A DNA stretch of 42,330 bases from JAHEEL01 sp963715255. GTDB taxonomy: Bacteria; Actinomycetota; Acidimicrobiia; Spongiisociales; UBA5794. Below are positions 17,625 through 26,132 of this stretch, piece by piece; position 1 is the stretch's first letter; the number at the start of each line of letters is the position of its first letter. The notes under the pieces were generated by a model. That model ran no database searches. It was not told the DNA's origin and saw nothing but the letters and a program-made list of their open reading frames with translations. Where the stretch lies: the NCBI GenBank assembly GCA_963715255.1, contig CAVQRN010000007.1, positions 1-42,330 on the forward strand, given 5' to 3'. A program made the position numbers and the translations under genes.

Positions 17625-18783
17625 ATGGCCGTGGGGCAGACTGATGAACTCGACGGCGGGTTCGCTGCCGAAGAGATCCTGAAGCAGTGCGCCGATGCGC
17701 TCGAGGGCCAGGAGCCACAGGCCGGCCTGCTCCTTGCCTCTCACGATTTGGATATCGAGGATTTCCTCACCGCTGTCACAACCGCCTATCCCGGCATGGA
17801 CCTCATCGGTTGCACCACGCTTGCCCCGATGTCGTCGGTTGCGGGCTATGTCGAAGGATCGACGACCCTGACGCTGTTCGCGTCGGACGTTCTCGATTTC
17901 ACTGTCGGCCTTGGAACGGATGTGATTGCTGATGCCGGTGCGGCGGCTCGGCAGGCAGTCGAGGACGCGACCCGGAAAGACGGACAAGCAACCGGCGCTC
18001 CTCATCGTCACGCCCACCGTGGAGCAGTTCGATCCGACTGCCGTGACCATCGCGATCGGAGAGGTTCTCGGACCAACGGTTCCGGTGATCGGCGGAGGGT
18101 CGGCCCCCGATTTCCCGATTGCCATGCCCTGGCTCGGCGGTGTCCAGTTCTGCGGCAATCAGGTCCTCACGGACTCGCTCCCGGTCCTTCTCATCTCGGG
18201 GCCGTTGAAGGTCTCTGTCGGTGTGGCTCACGGGTGGAGCCCCGTGGGCAAGACGGCGGTGGTGACGCGGTCCGACGACTACACGGTCTACGAGATAGAT
18301 GGCGAGCCGATTCTGGACTTCTACCGCCGCTATCTGGGGATCGGCAGCGAACCGGCGATAGCGAACCCCCTCGCCATCCTCGACGACGTCACCGGTCGAT
18401 ACTATCTCCGCGCTCCCATGCAATACGACGAGAGCGACGGCTCGGCAAGGTTCTTCGGCTCCATTCCGCAGGGATCAACGGTGCAGTTGGCGATGGCCAC
18501 CACCGATGAGATTCTCAGCGGAACTGAGGCTTCGGTGGCCGAGGCGATGGCCGGGTTTCCCGGGGACGCAATGCCGGAGGCTGCCCTGATCGCTTCGTGT
18601 GCGGTGCGGAGTTTCCTTCTCGGAACCCGTACCAGCGGGGAGATCGAGCGCATCCGAACCGGTTTTGGCCAGAACCTGCCGGTCTCCGGCTTCTACGCCT
18701 TCGGGGAGATCGCGCCGCTTGGTGTCGACTCGACTCCCAGGTTTCACAACGAGACGTGTGTCACGGTTCTCATCGGGACATGA
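17625..18783 (+). CDS. FIST domain sensor protein (one frameshift)
   Basis: The N-terminal half (FIST N) runs from MAVGQTDELDGGFAAEEILK and contains AGLLLASHDLDIEDF, YPGMDLIGCTTLAPMSS and GYVEGSTTLTLFAS. The pattern of a strand, then 'liGctT', is typical. A single inserted base near 17976-17980 moves the frame; it then continues PALLIVTPTVEQFDP, VPVIGGGSAPDFP, and the FIST C part ending FYAFGEIAPL and RFHNETCVTVLIG. Corrected length is about 385 residues, as in the family, which is a predicted small-ligand (possibly amino-acid) sensor for signal transduction. The stop TGA overlaps the ATG of the cyclase gene (ATGA), so sensor and cyclase are made together. The start is ATG 17625, without a strong ribosome site. 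Confidence 0.85.
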
Positions 18784-19580
18784 GCGACGTGGAGACGCCA
18801 GACCCGGCGCTGCTGGAAAGACAGAATCGCACTCTGGAGAAGAAGCTCGCCAGAGTCGAACGCAAACTGGAGACCCTCGAGATCCTCCAACAGCAGAACG
18901 CGAACCTCATGCGTGCTCTCATGGCTGAGCTGGAAGAGGAGAGATCTGAGTCTGAACGTTTGCTTCTCAACATTCTGCCCGGACCGATTGCTCAGCGGCT
19001 CAAGACCGAACCGGGAGTCATCGCCGATCGCTTTGACGCTGTCAGCGTGTTGTTCTCGGATATCGTCGGGTTCACCCCGCTGTCAGAGACTCTCTCGGCC
19101 GAGCAGATGGTCGACTGGCTCAACGAGGTGTACTCGGTGTTCGACACACTGGTACAAGACCACGACGTCGAGAAGATCCGCACCATCGGAGACGGGTACA
19201 TGGTGGCAGCAGGTGTTCCATTCCCTCGAGAAGACCATGCCACTGCCCTCACCCGCCTGGCACTCGATATGAAAGCCCACTTTGCGACCCTCCCACCCGT
19301 GAGCGGGCATCGCGTCGACTTTCGTATCGGCATCAACTCGGGCCCAGTCGTCGGAGGTGTGATCGGCACGCACAAATTCCAATACGACATATGGGGAGAC
19401 ACCGTCAACACCGCCGCGCGGATGGAGTCCACCGGCGTCCCGGGCCGCATCCACATATCGACAGCCACCTATGAACTGATCAACCGAGAGTTCATCTGCG
19501 AACCCCGCGGAACCATCGAAGTCAAAGGCAAAGGCGAAATGCAGACCTGGTTCGTACAACAGTCCGCCGAGCCGCGGTAG
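18780..19580 (+). CDS. Class III adenylate/guanylate cyclase with N-terminal coiled coil
   Basis: The product is 266 residues. Residues about 5-60 form a charged coiled coil (LLERQNRTLEKKLARVERKL) leading into ERLLLNILPGPIAQRLK, the helix that precedes the catalytic domain in guanylate-cyclase-like enzymes. The catalytic domain shows VLFSDIVGFTPLSE (metal Asp), IRTIGDGYMVAAG (second Asp), FRIGINSGPVVGGVIG, and YDIWGDTVNTAARME with the Asp, Asn and Arg expected of active enzymes. The purine-specifying Lys before TIGD is Arg here, so substrate choice is open. It lacks its own sensor domain; translational overlap with the FIST gene makes FIST the likely input partner. It is predicted soluble. 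Confidence 0.9.
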   Translation: MSDVETPDPALLERQNRTLEKKLARVERKLETLEILQQQNANLMRALMAELEEERSESERLLLNILPGPIAQRLKTEPGVIADRFDAVSVLFSDIVGFTPLSETLSAEQMVDWLNEVYSVFDTLVQDHDVEKIRTIGDGYMVAAGVPFPREDHATALTRLALDMKAHFATLPPVSGHRVDFRIGINSGPVVGGVIGTHKFQYDIWGDTVNTAARMESTGVPGRIHISTATYELINREFICEPRGTIEVKGKGEMQTWFVQQSAEPR

Positions 19581-19640
19581 CCGACTCCCCCACCTCTTGG
19601 CACGTGAAGGGGCGATGTACACAACGAACTGCTACCACAG

Positions 19641-19723
19641 CGCTTGCGTCGGAATGCGTCGCGATCCGCCGTGGCAAGATCAGCGGGATCTCCCGAACCT
19701 GCGCTTCCCGCAGGAAGCGTCGC
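19641..19723. repeat. BIME-like interspersed repeat, copy 1
   Basis: About 83 bases with the shared core GCGATCCGCCGTGGCAAG, then TCTCCCGAACCTGCGCTT. A hairpin with GCGCTTCC / GGAAGCGT arms closes the right end and a GCTTGCGTC...GCGTCGCG arm the left end. It is roughly 85 % identical by eye to 23229-23315. It lies between the cyclase and PEPC genes. Confidence 0.75.
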
Positions 19724-19864
19724 GGCGGTGCTCCGCGCCGGGAAACCCAACCGGGACCCACTCGCCACCATCACACCCCGCTGACGTCCGGAATGCCCGT
19801 CTGCGCTTCGCCTACGAATCTTGGGGACGAGGCACTTGCCGCTGACCGGCGGTCTCGGATGCCT

Positions 19865-22603
19865 TCACCCGGTGTTGCGCATCCCGGCTGCGATCCCGTT
19901 GACCGTGAGCAGGAGCGCTCGCTCCAAGTCGTCGTCGCTCTCCCCGCCTCGGCGCCGTTCCAGGAGGGCCACCTGCAGGAGATTGAGTGGATCGAGGTAG
20001 TAGTCCCGGACTGCCAGGGTTCGCTGCAGGATCGGGAGCCGGTCGAGGATTCCTGTTCCTGTCAAGCGTTGAATCTCGGTGACGGTCCGCTCGTGTTCTT
20101 CTTGTATCCGGTCGAACAAGTGGTGGTGCTCTGGATCGACCAGTTGCCGGACGTAGCGGGACGCTACCTCGAGATCCGTCTTGGTGAGCGTCATCTCGAC
20201 GTTGGAGATGAACGTCTGCAGGAAGAGCCACTCGTCGAACATGTTCTCAACCACGTTCCACCTCCCCTGCCGGCGGACGGCCTCCAGACCGGAGCCGACC
20301 CCATACCAACCAGGGATGATCTGGCGCGATTGGGTCCAGCCGAACACCCAGGGAATAGCCCGCAGATCGTCCAGCCCGACGCTGCCGCCCGGGCGGCGGG
20401 ACGGACGCGAACCGATGTTCATCTCGGCGAGTTCCTCCACAGGAGTAGCCGCCAGGAAGTACGCAACCAGCCCCGGCGACTCGACCAGGTCCCGGTAGGC
20501 GCCGTATGCTGCGGCTGAGAATGCTTCCATCGTTTCGGTCCAGCGATCCAGCACTTCCTTGGGTTGTCGGGACTTTCGATGCAGTAGCGAAGCCTCGAAC
20601 GCCGAAGACAGTGCGAGTTCCAGATTGCGATGTGCAAGGCCCGGCAACCCATACTTGTCGGATACGACTTCGCCCTGCTCGGTCACCTTGATCTGACCGT
20701 CGACAGTCCCAAATGGTTGGGCGAGGATCGCCTGATGAGTAGGACCGCCACCCCGCCCGATGGTTCCTCCCCGTCCGTGGAACAACCGAAGGGTCACGCC
20801 GTGCCGCTGGGCGGCGCTGCGGAGGAGTCGTTGGGCTTTGTAGATCTCCCACTGCGAAGTCGTGATCCCGCCGATCTTGTTGGAGTCCGAGTAGCCCAGC
20901 ATCACCTCCTGGACGTTGCCCCGCAGCCTGACGATCTCCCGATACGGTCCGCAGCTCAGCAGACGGTCCAGCAGCTCTCCAGCCCGGCGCAGCTCCTCGA
21001 TGGTCTCCAAGAGAGGCACGAATCCGATCTGGGCGATTCCGCTGTGCAGATCGATGAGACCGGCGTCCCGGGCGAGCACGGCCGGTGCGAGCACGTCGTC
21101 CACGTCTCGGGTCATCGAGATGATGTATGACTCGATGACGCCGGGCCCGAACCGGTCGAGCGCCTGCTGGATGGCGAGCGAACGTCTCGAAGGTATCCGC
21201 CGCCGACTCGAGGAGGCCGGTGGTCGGCGACGCCAGCGGCCGCCGGTTGGCCAGCTCTTCGGTGAGCAGTTGGATGCGAGCCGGGACGGTCGAGCTCGGC
21301 GTATCGGACACCAATTCGATCGTGAAGCTGTTCGAGCACTTCGTGATGACGGTCGGCGTGTTCGCGGATGTCCATGGTCGCCAGGTGGAACCCAAAGGTG
21401 GTCACGTTGCGCATCAGTCGCAACAGCACGCCGTCTGCGATGAGTTGCCCGGCGTTGGCAAGCAACGACCGGCGCATCACGCTCAGTTCGTCGAAGCAGG
21501 CTCTGGCTGATGAAGTAGTCTTGCCCTGGCACATGCGGGGTGTTCTCCGCGTGGCGCCGCCGGGTGTTGGCAAGCCGCTGGTGGATGAAGGCACACTTGA
21601 GCCGGTACGGCTCATCGCGGTTGAGGGTGTGGAAGTGCTGCCACACTTCCGGCAATTGTCGACGATCAGCATCCAGCGCATCGGATAGCTCATCGGTCAC
21701 GTCACGCAACCGTGAGGAAGTGGACAGCTCTTCGGCTAGCTTCTCCACCTGGGCACTCAGACTGCGCAGGCCGTGGTCGTGTTGTACTTCCAGCACCTGA
21801 ATCGTGACCTGGGGGGTCACCGCTGGGTTTCCGTCCCGGTCGCCTCCCACCCAGGTTCCGAAACGGATCGGCGCCGGTCGGAGGCAGGGTCGCGACCGAG
21901 GCGTTCCAGGCCGATAGCGACCTCCTCCGCCAGGCCGGGCAGTACCTCGGTGGCGAGCTGTTCCAGATAGAAGATGGCCGACCGAGCCTCGTCGATCGGT
22001 TTCGGTCGTGCAGCTCTCAGCTCGTCGGTCTGCCAGATCTGGTCGATGATCTCGGCGATCCGGCGGTCTATTCGGGCATGGTCGGCCGCTGAACACCGCT
22101 CCGTCGGCCCTGGCCGTGAGTAGGTCGGCGATTCTGCCGAGCTTGGTGAGGAGCGTGCGGCGAACTGCCTCGGTTGGATGTGCAGTGAACACGGGTCGCA
22201 GTTCGAGTCGGTCCAGAACGTTGTCCAGGAGATCGGTTTCGAGTCCAATGCCGGCGATTCGGCCCACAGTGGTGGCAAACGTGCGCCCCTCATCGGCCAT
22301 GGCTAGGTCACCGATGCGATGGGTTTGCTCGGCGACGTTGGCCAGGTGGAAGTAGGCCGAGAACGCCCGCACCAGGTTGATTGCCTGCCCCAAGTCAAGT
22401 TGCCTGAGCACCGTCTCCAGGCGAGACCCGGCCTCAATGTCCTCGTCCGTGCGGATCGCCTTGGTGAGGGCCCGTACCTCTTCGACGAGATCCAGCAGCT
22501 CAGGTCCGTGTTGACGTGTCACGGCGTCGCCCAGTTGCGTCCCGAGACGGCGGATGTCGGCCCGCAAGCGATCATCGCGAACATTCTGAGAAGTGTGCTC
22601 CAT
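19865..22603 (-). CDS. ppc: Phosphoenolpyruvate carboxylase (internal indels)
   Basis: This enzyme carboxylates phosphoenolpyruvate to oxaloacetate. Conserved blocks are FTAHPTEAVRR (catalytic His), GTWVGGDRDGNP, GYSDSNK, FHGRGGTIGRGGGP and the C-terminal GIAAGMRNTG; length of about 912 matches the family. The frame stays open, but two internal stretches are out of frame. The first (about 22088-21873) should read ARIDRRIAEIIDQIWQTDEL...; it is bounded by one inserted and one deleted base. The second (about 21505-21180) passes through two other frames (MRNVTTFGFHLATMDIREH, then PARIQLLTEELANRRPL) by three insertions. The net change is zero mod 3, so a gene caller would report one intact protein with about 180 wrong residues. 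Because the enzyme is anaplerotic and the rest is well conserved, sequence error is likelier than decay. Start is ATG 22603. Confidence 0.9.
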   Translation of the reverse strand: MEHTSQNVRDDRLRADIRRLGTQLGDAVTRQHGPELLDLVEEVRALTKAIRTDEDIEAGSRLETVLRQLDLGQAINLVRAFSAYFHLANVAEQTHRIGDLAMADEGRTFATTVGRIAGIGLETDLLDNVLDRLELRPVFTAHPTEAVRRTLLTKLGRIADLLTARADGAVFSGRPCPNRPPDRRDHRPDLADRRAESCTTETDRRGSVGHLLSGTARHRGTARPGGGGRYRPGTPRSRPCLRPAPIRFGTWVGGDRDGNPAVTPQVTIQVLEVQHDHGLRSLSAQVEKLAEELSTSSRLRDVTDELSDALDADRRQLPEVWQHFHTLNRDEPYRLKCAFIHQRLANTRRRHAENTPHVPGQDYFISQSLLRRTERDAPVVACQRRATHRRRRAVATDAQRDHLWVPPGDHGHPRTRRPSSRSARTASRSNWCPIRRARPSRLASNCSPKSWPTGGRWRRRPPASSSRRRIPSRRSLAIQQALDRFGPGVIESYIISMTRDVDDVLAPAVLARDAGLIDLHSGIAQIGFVPLLETIEELRRAGELLDRLLSCGPYREIVRLRGNVQEVMLGYSDSNKIGGITTSQWEIYKAQRLLRSAAQRHGVTLRLFHGRGGTIGRGGGPTHQAILAQPFGTVDGQIKVTEQGEVVSDKYGLPGLAHRNLELALSSAFEASLLHRKSRQPKEVLDRWTETMEAFSAAAYGAYRDLVESPGLVAYFLAATPVEELAEMNIGSRPSRRPGGSVGLDDLRAIPWVFGWTQSRQIIPGWYGVGSGLEAVRRQGRWNVVENMFDEWLFLQTFISNVEMTLTKTDLEVASRYVRQLVDPEHHHLFDRIQEEHERTVTEIQRLTGTGILDRLPILQRTLAVRDYYLDPLNLLQVALLERRRGGESDDDLERALLLTVNGIAAGMRNTG

Positions 22604-22671
22604 GCGGGCCAGAGGCTACTCACCACCGTGGGAGTGTCGAAGCCGTGCCGCACGGAGTTCAAGGCGTCGGG

Positions 22672-22926
22672 CTATGGCCCGGTGTGGCGTCTCGGGGAGG
22701 AGTGCCAGAAGGGATCCCACGGTCGGTCGCCCGGGGCCGGGAGGCTCTCTGCTCTCCTGTCACTGGACTCGTCTGTTGTCGGCGTGATAGTGATCTCCGG
22801 CCCCGCGGCGAGACACCATTGGAGGTAGTACTCGGCATCGGACGGTTCGACGCGGACCGGGATCAGGAGATTCCCGGCGAGGAAGCGGTTCTCATGGAGC
22901 ATGCCGACCTCGGCCGACGGAGCCAT
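22672..22926 (-). CDS. Hypothetical fragment with coding-like composition
   Basis: The first half of this minus-strand frame (MAPSAEVGMLHENRFLAGNL, then LIPVRVEPSDAEYYLQWCLA) has very high GC3 and reads like protein. The second half (after about 22800) becomes Arg/Pro-rich and unlike protein. I do not recognise it. It precedes the PEPC gene on the same strand by about 70 bases and may be a truncated gene. It overlaps a less protein-like plus-strand frame. Confidence 0.25.
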   Translation of the reverse strand: MAPSAEVGMLHENRFLAGNLLIPVRVEPSDAEYYLQWCLAAGPEITITPTTDESSDRRAESLPAPGDRPWDPFWHSSPRRHTGP

Positions 22927-22952
22927 CGATCTGACACCCTGATGTCAAGGAC

Positions 22953-23230
22953 TTGATTGAAGGAGCAGTGCCCGAGGTCGGGCGATTGAAGCTGCGCTAC
23001 GGCGGCGAAAAGGGAGAGAAAGTCGTCTACGTCGACGGCGACCCGGTCAAGCCGGACCTTGTCCTCACGAGCAGCCGCGGAGACTGGATCGTGGTGGAAC
23101 TGGAGAAAGGCGATGCGGCGGCGTGCGAAGCGCACCTTTGCAGAGTGACGCGCTTGGTTCGCAGAGCGCGGCAATCCACCCCGTGTGCGCTTGTCACAGG
23201 AAGCTTCGATATCCCGAGCGCTCGTTCCGA
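22953..23230 (+). pseudogene. Hypothetical fragment, possibly nuclease-like, truncated by a repeat
   Basis: A frame from TTG 22953 reads LKLRYGGEKGEKVVYVDGDP, then VKPDLVLTSSRGDWIVVELE and RVTRLVRRARQSTPCALVTG. The PD...VELEK spacing recalls the core strands of PD-(D/E)XK nuclease folds, but the final Lys is one position off the usual (D/E)xK, so this is only a hint. The frame runs straight into the repeat at 23229-23315, where the protein-like character ends. Upstream there is no ribosome site or ATG. It probably represents the middle of a gene cut at both sides. Confidence 0.3.
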
Positions 23231-23315
23231 CGCTTGCATCGCAAAGCGTCGCGATCCGCCGTGGCAAGGTCAGCGGGGTCTCCCGAACCTGCGCTTGCCG
23301 CAAAGAACGTCGCTC
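23229..23315. repeat. BIME-like interspersed repeat, copy 2
   Basis: The left hairpin is CGACGCTTGC / GCAAAGCGTCG. The core GCGATCCGCCGTGGCAAGG is followed by CAGCGGGGTCTCCCGAACCT, and the right arm is GCGCTTGCCGCAAAGAACGTCG. It lies immediately 3' (minus strand) of the broken tRNA-Met fragment and 3' (plus strand) of the nuclease-like fragment, so it marks a junction on both sides. Confidence 0.75.
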
Positions 23316-23330
23316 TGTGGTGGCAGCCAA

Positions 23331-23379
23331 GACTTTCGGGTTATGAGTCCGCTGCTCCAACCGGCTGAGCTACTGGCCC
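23331..23379 (-). pseudogene. tRNA-Met (CAT) 5' fragment
   Basis: The minus strand reads GGGCCAGTAGCTCAGCCGGT, then TGGAGCAGCGGACTCATAAC. This is an acceptor 5' strand, a complete D arm and an anticodon loop CTCATAA with anticodon CAT, as in elongator tRNA-Met. The anticodon stem has mismatches, and no variable loop or T arm follows; instead the repeat at 23229-23315 begins. The acceptor strand GGGCCAG would pair with TTGGCCC found in the 3' fragment at 26751-26796. Confidence 0.7.
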
Positions 23380-23451
23380 CGCGACGTCCCGAGCCAGCGT
23401 ACGCGCTCGCGCGGGGACCGCACCGGTCGCGGTGTCGCGGCGAGCCGACGC

Positions 23452-25080
23452 CTACGCGTGAATGGCAAGGTCGCGACGCCGGAACGCCGCCACCGCGATC
23501 GCCACGAATGCGAGGGTCGCGGCCAGGAGGAGCGCGATCGGCGTGATGGCGAGCGCCTCGGCAGGGACGGCGGGCATGTGCATGAAGGGGGACAGGTTGA
23601 TGGCGGCTTGAGGGAGCTTGAGCATCTCTCCCAACTGCCCGACCACAAGGCTGATGGCGAGGGCGGACCATCCGATCGCTGGCGCGAATCGGGGTGCGAG
23701 AGCGAAGGCGGCCAACACGAAGGCGCCGAGGCCGAGCGCGGGGGGTAGCTGGGTGAGCGCGGCCCCTGTCTGGTTGAGGCCCCCGGCGAGATCGCCTCCC
23801 GCGGCGACATAGCCGAGCGTTGCCGCGAGGCCCATCGCCCCGATCACCGCCACCGTGCCGAGCCCGGCGATGACGCCGTGGCTCGCGAGCCACCTGCCAC
23901 GGTCGACGGACGTCGCGAGCACGGGCTCGAGCCGCCCGGACACTTCCTCGACGCGCATGCGCAGCACGGCCTGAATCGTGTATCCGGCGGCAACGACGCC
24001 AAGGAGGCCCATCATGAAGGCCGCGAAGACGTCGACGAGGGCAGCCCCGGGAAACTGCTGCTGCAGCATCTCGGTCAACTGTGGGCTCACGTTCTCGAAG
24101 TCGTCGACGCTGGTTCCTACGGCGCCAAACGAGGCACCCATGACCACCATTCCCACCGTCCACGCCAGGAGCGGAGCCCGTTGGAGGCGCCACGCCAGTC
24201 CCCAGGGGCTCAACAACCTGGGAGCGGCCGAGGCCGGCCCGGGGCGCTTGCGCATGAGTCCTGTGCCAAGGTCCCTGCTTGCGGACAGCCGATAGGCCAG
24301 GCCGACGCCGAGAACGGCGAAGGCGAGGAACAGCGCCCCAATGGCCCAGTTGTCCTGGTAGAAGGGCCGCATCTGCTGTCCCCAGCCGATGGGTGACAGC
24401 CACGACGGCCACGAACTGACAAGCTCGACCCCGTTCGGTGCGACGGTGCCGAACGCGTCACCGACCGCGCGAAGCAGGATGGCGGCCCCGAGAGCGAGGG
24501 CCACAAGGCCGTTCGCCCCCCGCTGCGTGACCGACGCCTGAGCGGCCACCGCGGCGACGCTTGCGAACGCCAGACCTACGCCGCCGAGCGAAGCCCCCGC
24601 TGCGAGCGAGCCACCGATGGGGAGTCCGTATGCGACAAGGACGAGCGTGGCGGCAAGCGCAATGACCGCATCGGCGACCGCCGCAACGATCAGTGCCGCG
24701 GTCAAGCGCGCGTGACGGCCAACGACGCTCGACCCGATCAGCTCGGCGCGTCCGGTCTCCTCGTCGAGCCGCGTGTGGCGGATGACGGCTTGCCCGCTCA
24801 TCAGGGCGACGAGGATCGCAAGGACGAGGTATGACTCGACGATCGACATCGCCCCGAGGCTCGTGCCGGAGGCCGGTCCGTCGGCAACTCGGGCCACGAT
24901 GTTGGCCGCGCCGAATGCGGCACCGGCCGCCCTTTGTGCCGCATCCTGATAGATGGAGGTCTCGGCAGCGATCACCGCCGTGATGAGCCCGCAGATCGCA
25001 ACGATCCAGACGGGGAGAAGTACGCGATCCCGTCGGAGCGCGAGCCGGACCAGGCGGGGGGTCCCGGTCCAGGCGGTCAC
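23452..25080 (-). CDS. ABC transporter permease, TnrB3-type (putative polyketide-antibiotic exporter)
   Basis: The protein is 542 residues with about 12 helices in two similar halves. The first opens RLVRLALRRDRVLLPVWIVA and carries RHTRLDEETGRAELIGSSVV. The second carries MRVEEVSGRLEPVLATSVDR in the equivalent cytoplasmic loop; the paired EE(T/V)GR.E/EVSGRLE motifs identify the fused two-domain permeases of the tetronasin-resistance type. The last helix ends FRRRDLAIHA. It overlaps the ATPase stop by four bases (start 25080, ATPase end 25077). Export of a toxic secondary metabolite is the usual guess; regulation by the divergent TetR gene fits. GC is higher than in neighbouring parts. Confidence 0.88.
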   Translation of the reverse strand: MTAWTGTPRLVRLALRRDRVLLPVWIVAICGLITAVIAAETSIYQDAAQRAAGAAFGAANIVARVADGPASGTSLGAMSIVESYLVLAILVALMSGQAVIRHTRLDEETGRAELIGSSVVGRHARLTAALIVAAVADAVIALAATLVLVAYGLPIGGSLAAGASLGGVGLAFASVAAVAAQASVTQRGANGLVALALGAAILLRAVGDAFGTVAPNGVELVSSWPSWLSPIGWGQQMRPFYQDNWAIGALFLAFAVLGVGLAYRLSASRDLGTGLMRKRPGPASAAPRLLSPWGLAWRLQRAPLLAWTVGMVVMGASFGAVGTSVDDFENVSPQLTEMLQQQFPGAALVDVFAAFMMGLLGVVAAGYTIQAVLRMRVEEVSGRLEPVLATSVDRGRWLASHGVIAGLGTVAVIGAMGLAATLGYVAAGGDLAGGLNQTGAALTQLPPALGLGAFVLAAFALAPRFAPAIGWSALAISLVVGQLGEMLKLPQAAINLSPFMHMPAVPAEALAITPIALLLAATLAFVAIAVAAFRRRDLAIHA

Positions 25081-26012
25081 GACCGCCCCCCGTCGCCGTT
25101 CCCGTTCCCGTTCTTGGAGAGGCTCGCGAGTTCATCCCCATAGTGGCGGAGAAACAAGTCCTCAAGGGTGGGAGGGGTGCAGGTGAGCATGAGGATTCCG
25201 AAGCCGGCGAGGTGCGTGATCAGATCACCGAGAAGGTGCCCATCCACCTCGAAGGCGGCCCCGTCGGCGTCAGTCTCAAGGTCGTACACCCCGGTCCTGC
25301 CCTGCAGCCCGGTGATGGGGCGGGTCGTGTGGACATGGACCGACGTCCGCGTGAGGTGGCGCATTTGGTCGAGGGTGCCCGTTTCGACGATCTTCCCCCT
25401 GCGGATGATGCTGACGCGATCGCAGAGCGCCTCGGCCTCGGCCAGAATGTGGCTCGACAGGAGCGCGGTCCTCCCGTGCCCAACCCTTTCCTTCACCACG
25501 TCCTGGAACACGGTCTCCATGAGGGGGTCGAGGCCGGAGGTCGGCTCGTCGAGGAGGTACAGCTCGACATCGGAGGCGAACGCCGCGATGATCGCGACCT
25601 TCTGCCGATTGCCTTTGGAGTAGCTTGAGCATCGCTTGCGCGGGTCGAGTTGGAAGCGCTCGATCATCTCGTCGCGGAGCCGACGGTCGAGCCCAACACG
25701 AAGGCTGGCGAGGAGGTCGATCGCCTCTCCCCCGGAAAGGTTCGGCCAGAGGTTGACGTCTCCCGGGACGTAGGCGAGGCGCCGATGGAGCGCGACGGCG
25801 TCGCGCCATGGGTCGCCGCCGAGGAGTCTCACCTCGCCCGCGTCCTTGCGAAGCAGGCCAAGAAGGGTCCGGACGGTCGTCGACTTCCCCGACCCGTTCG
25901 GCCCGAGGAAGCCGTGAATCTCGCCCGGGTTGACGGTCAGATCGACGCCGTCGAGCGCGACCGTCGTGCCGTAGTGCTTGACCAGGCCCTTCATCTCGAT
26001 TGCCGCATCCAT
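25077..26012 (-). CDS. ABC transporter ATP-binding protein for the TnrB3-type permease
   Basis: The product is 311 residues. Walker A GPNGSGKST, Q-loop YVPGDVNLWP, Walker B LYLLDEPTSGLDP and H-loop LLSSHILAEAE are intact. The signature is YSKGNRQK in place of LSGGQ, a variant typical of this exporter subfamily (SKGNRQKV) rather than a defect. A DrrA-like C-terminal domain ends LEDLFLRHYG, followed by a short NGNGNGDGG tail. ATG 26012 is chosen because GGGAGGG lies just upstream. It is the first gene of the leftward operon and faces the TetR gene across 120 bases containing putative operators. Confidence 0.92.
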   Translation of the reverse strand: MDAAIEMKGLVKHYGTTVALDGVDLTVNPGEIHGFLGPNGSGKSTTVRTLLGLLRKDAGEVRLLGGDPWRDAVALHRRLAYVPGDVNLWPNLSGGEAIDLLASLRVGLDRRLRDEMIERFQLDPRKRCSSYSKGNRQKVAIIAAFASDVELYLLDEPTSGLDPLMETVFQDVVKERVGHGRTALLSSHILAEAEALCDRVSIIRRGKIVETGTLDQMRHLTRTSVHVHTTRPITGLQGRTGVYDLETDADGAAFEVDGHLLGDLITHLAGFGILMLTCTPPTLEDLFLRHYGDELASLSKNGNGNGDGGRS

Positions 26013-26049
26013 GGCACCCTCCCTATGAGCGAGCGATTCACCGTCCATC

Positions 26050-26113
26050 TGACAGTGGCTTTCAGTTGATACTAACTCTCATGCAAGTCACTGTCAAGTG
26101 CAAGTCATTGTCA
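26050..26113. promoter_or_regulatory. Putative TetR operator cluster
   Basis: GCAAGTCACTGTCA (26083-26096) is repeated with one change as GCAAGTCATTGTCA (26100-26113). TGACAGTG (26050-26057) is the inverted form of the CACTGTCA half-site. The cluster lies between the divergent ABC operon and TetR gene, and one copy is close to the expected promoter of the TetR gene. Control of both transcripts by TetR is inference from position. Confidence 0.6.
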
Positions 26114-26132
26114 GTTCTGCTATGCTGGTCGC

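Noticed and set aside
23331..23379. Functional tRNA-Met gene
   Set aside because: The variable loop, T arm and 3' acceptor strand are absent; the sequence passes directly into a repeat.
25143..26069. Long plus-strand frames opposite the ABC ATPase
   Set aside because: They mirror the ATPase codons (third positions pair with first positions) and carry no independent motif.
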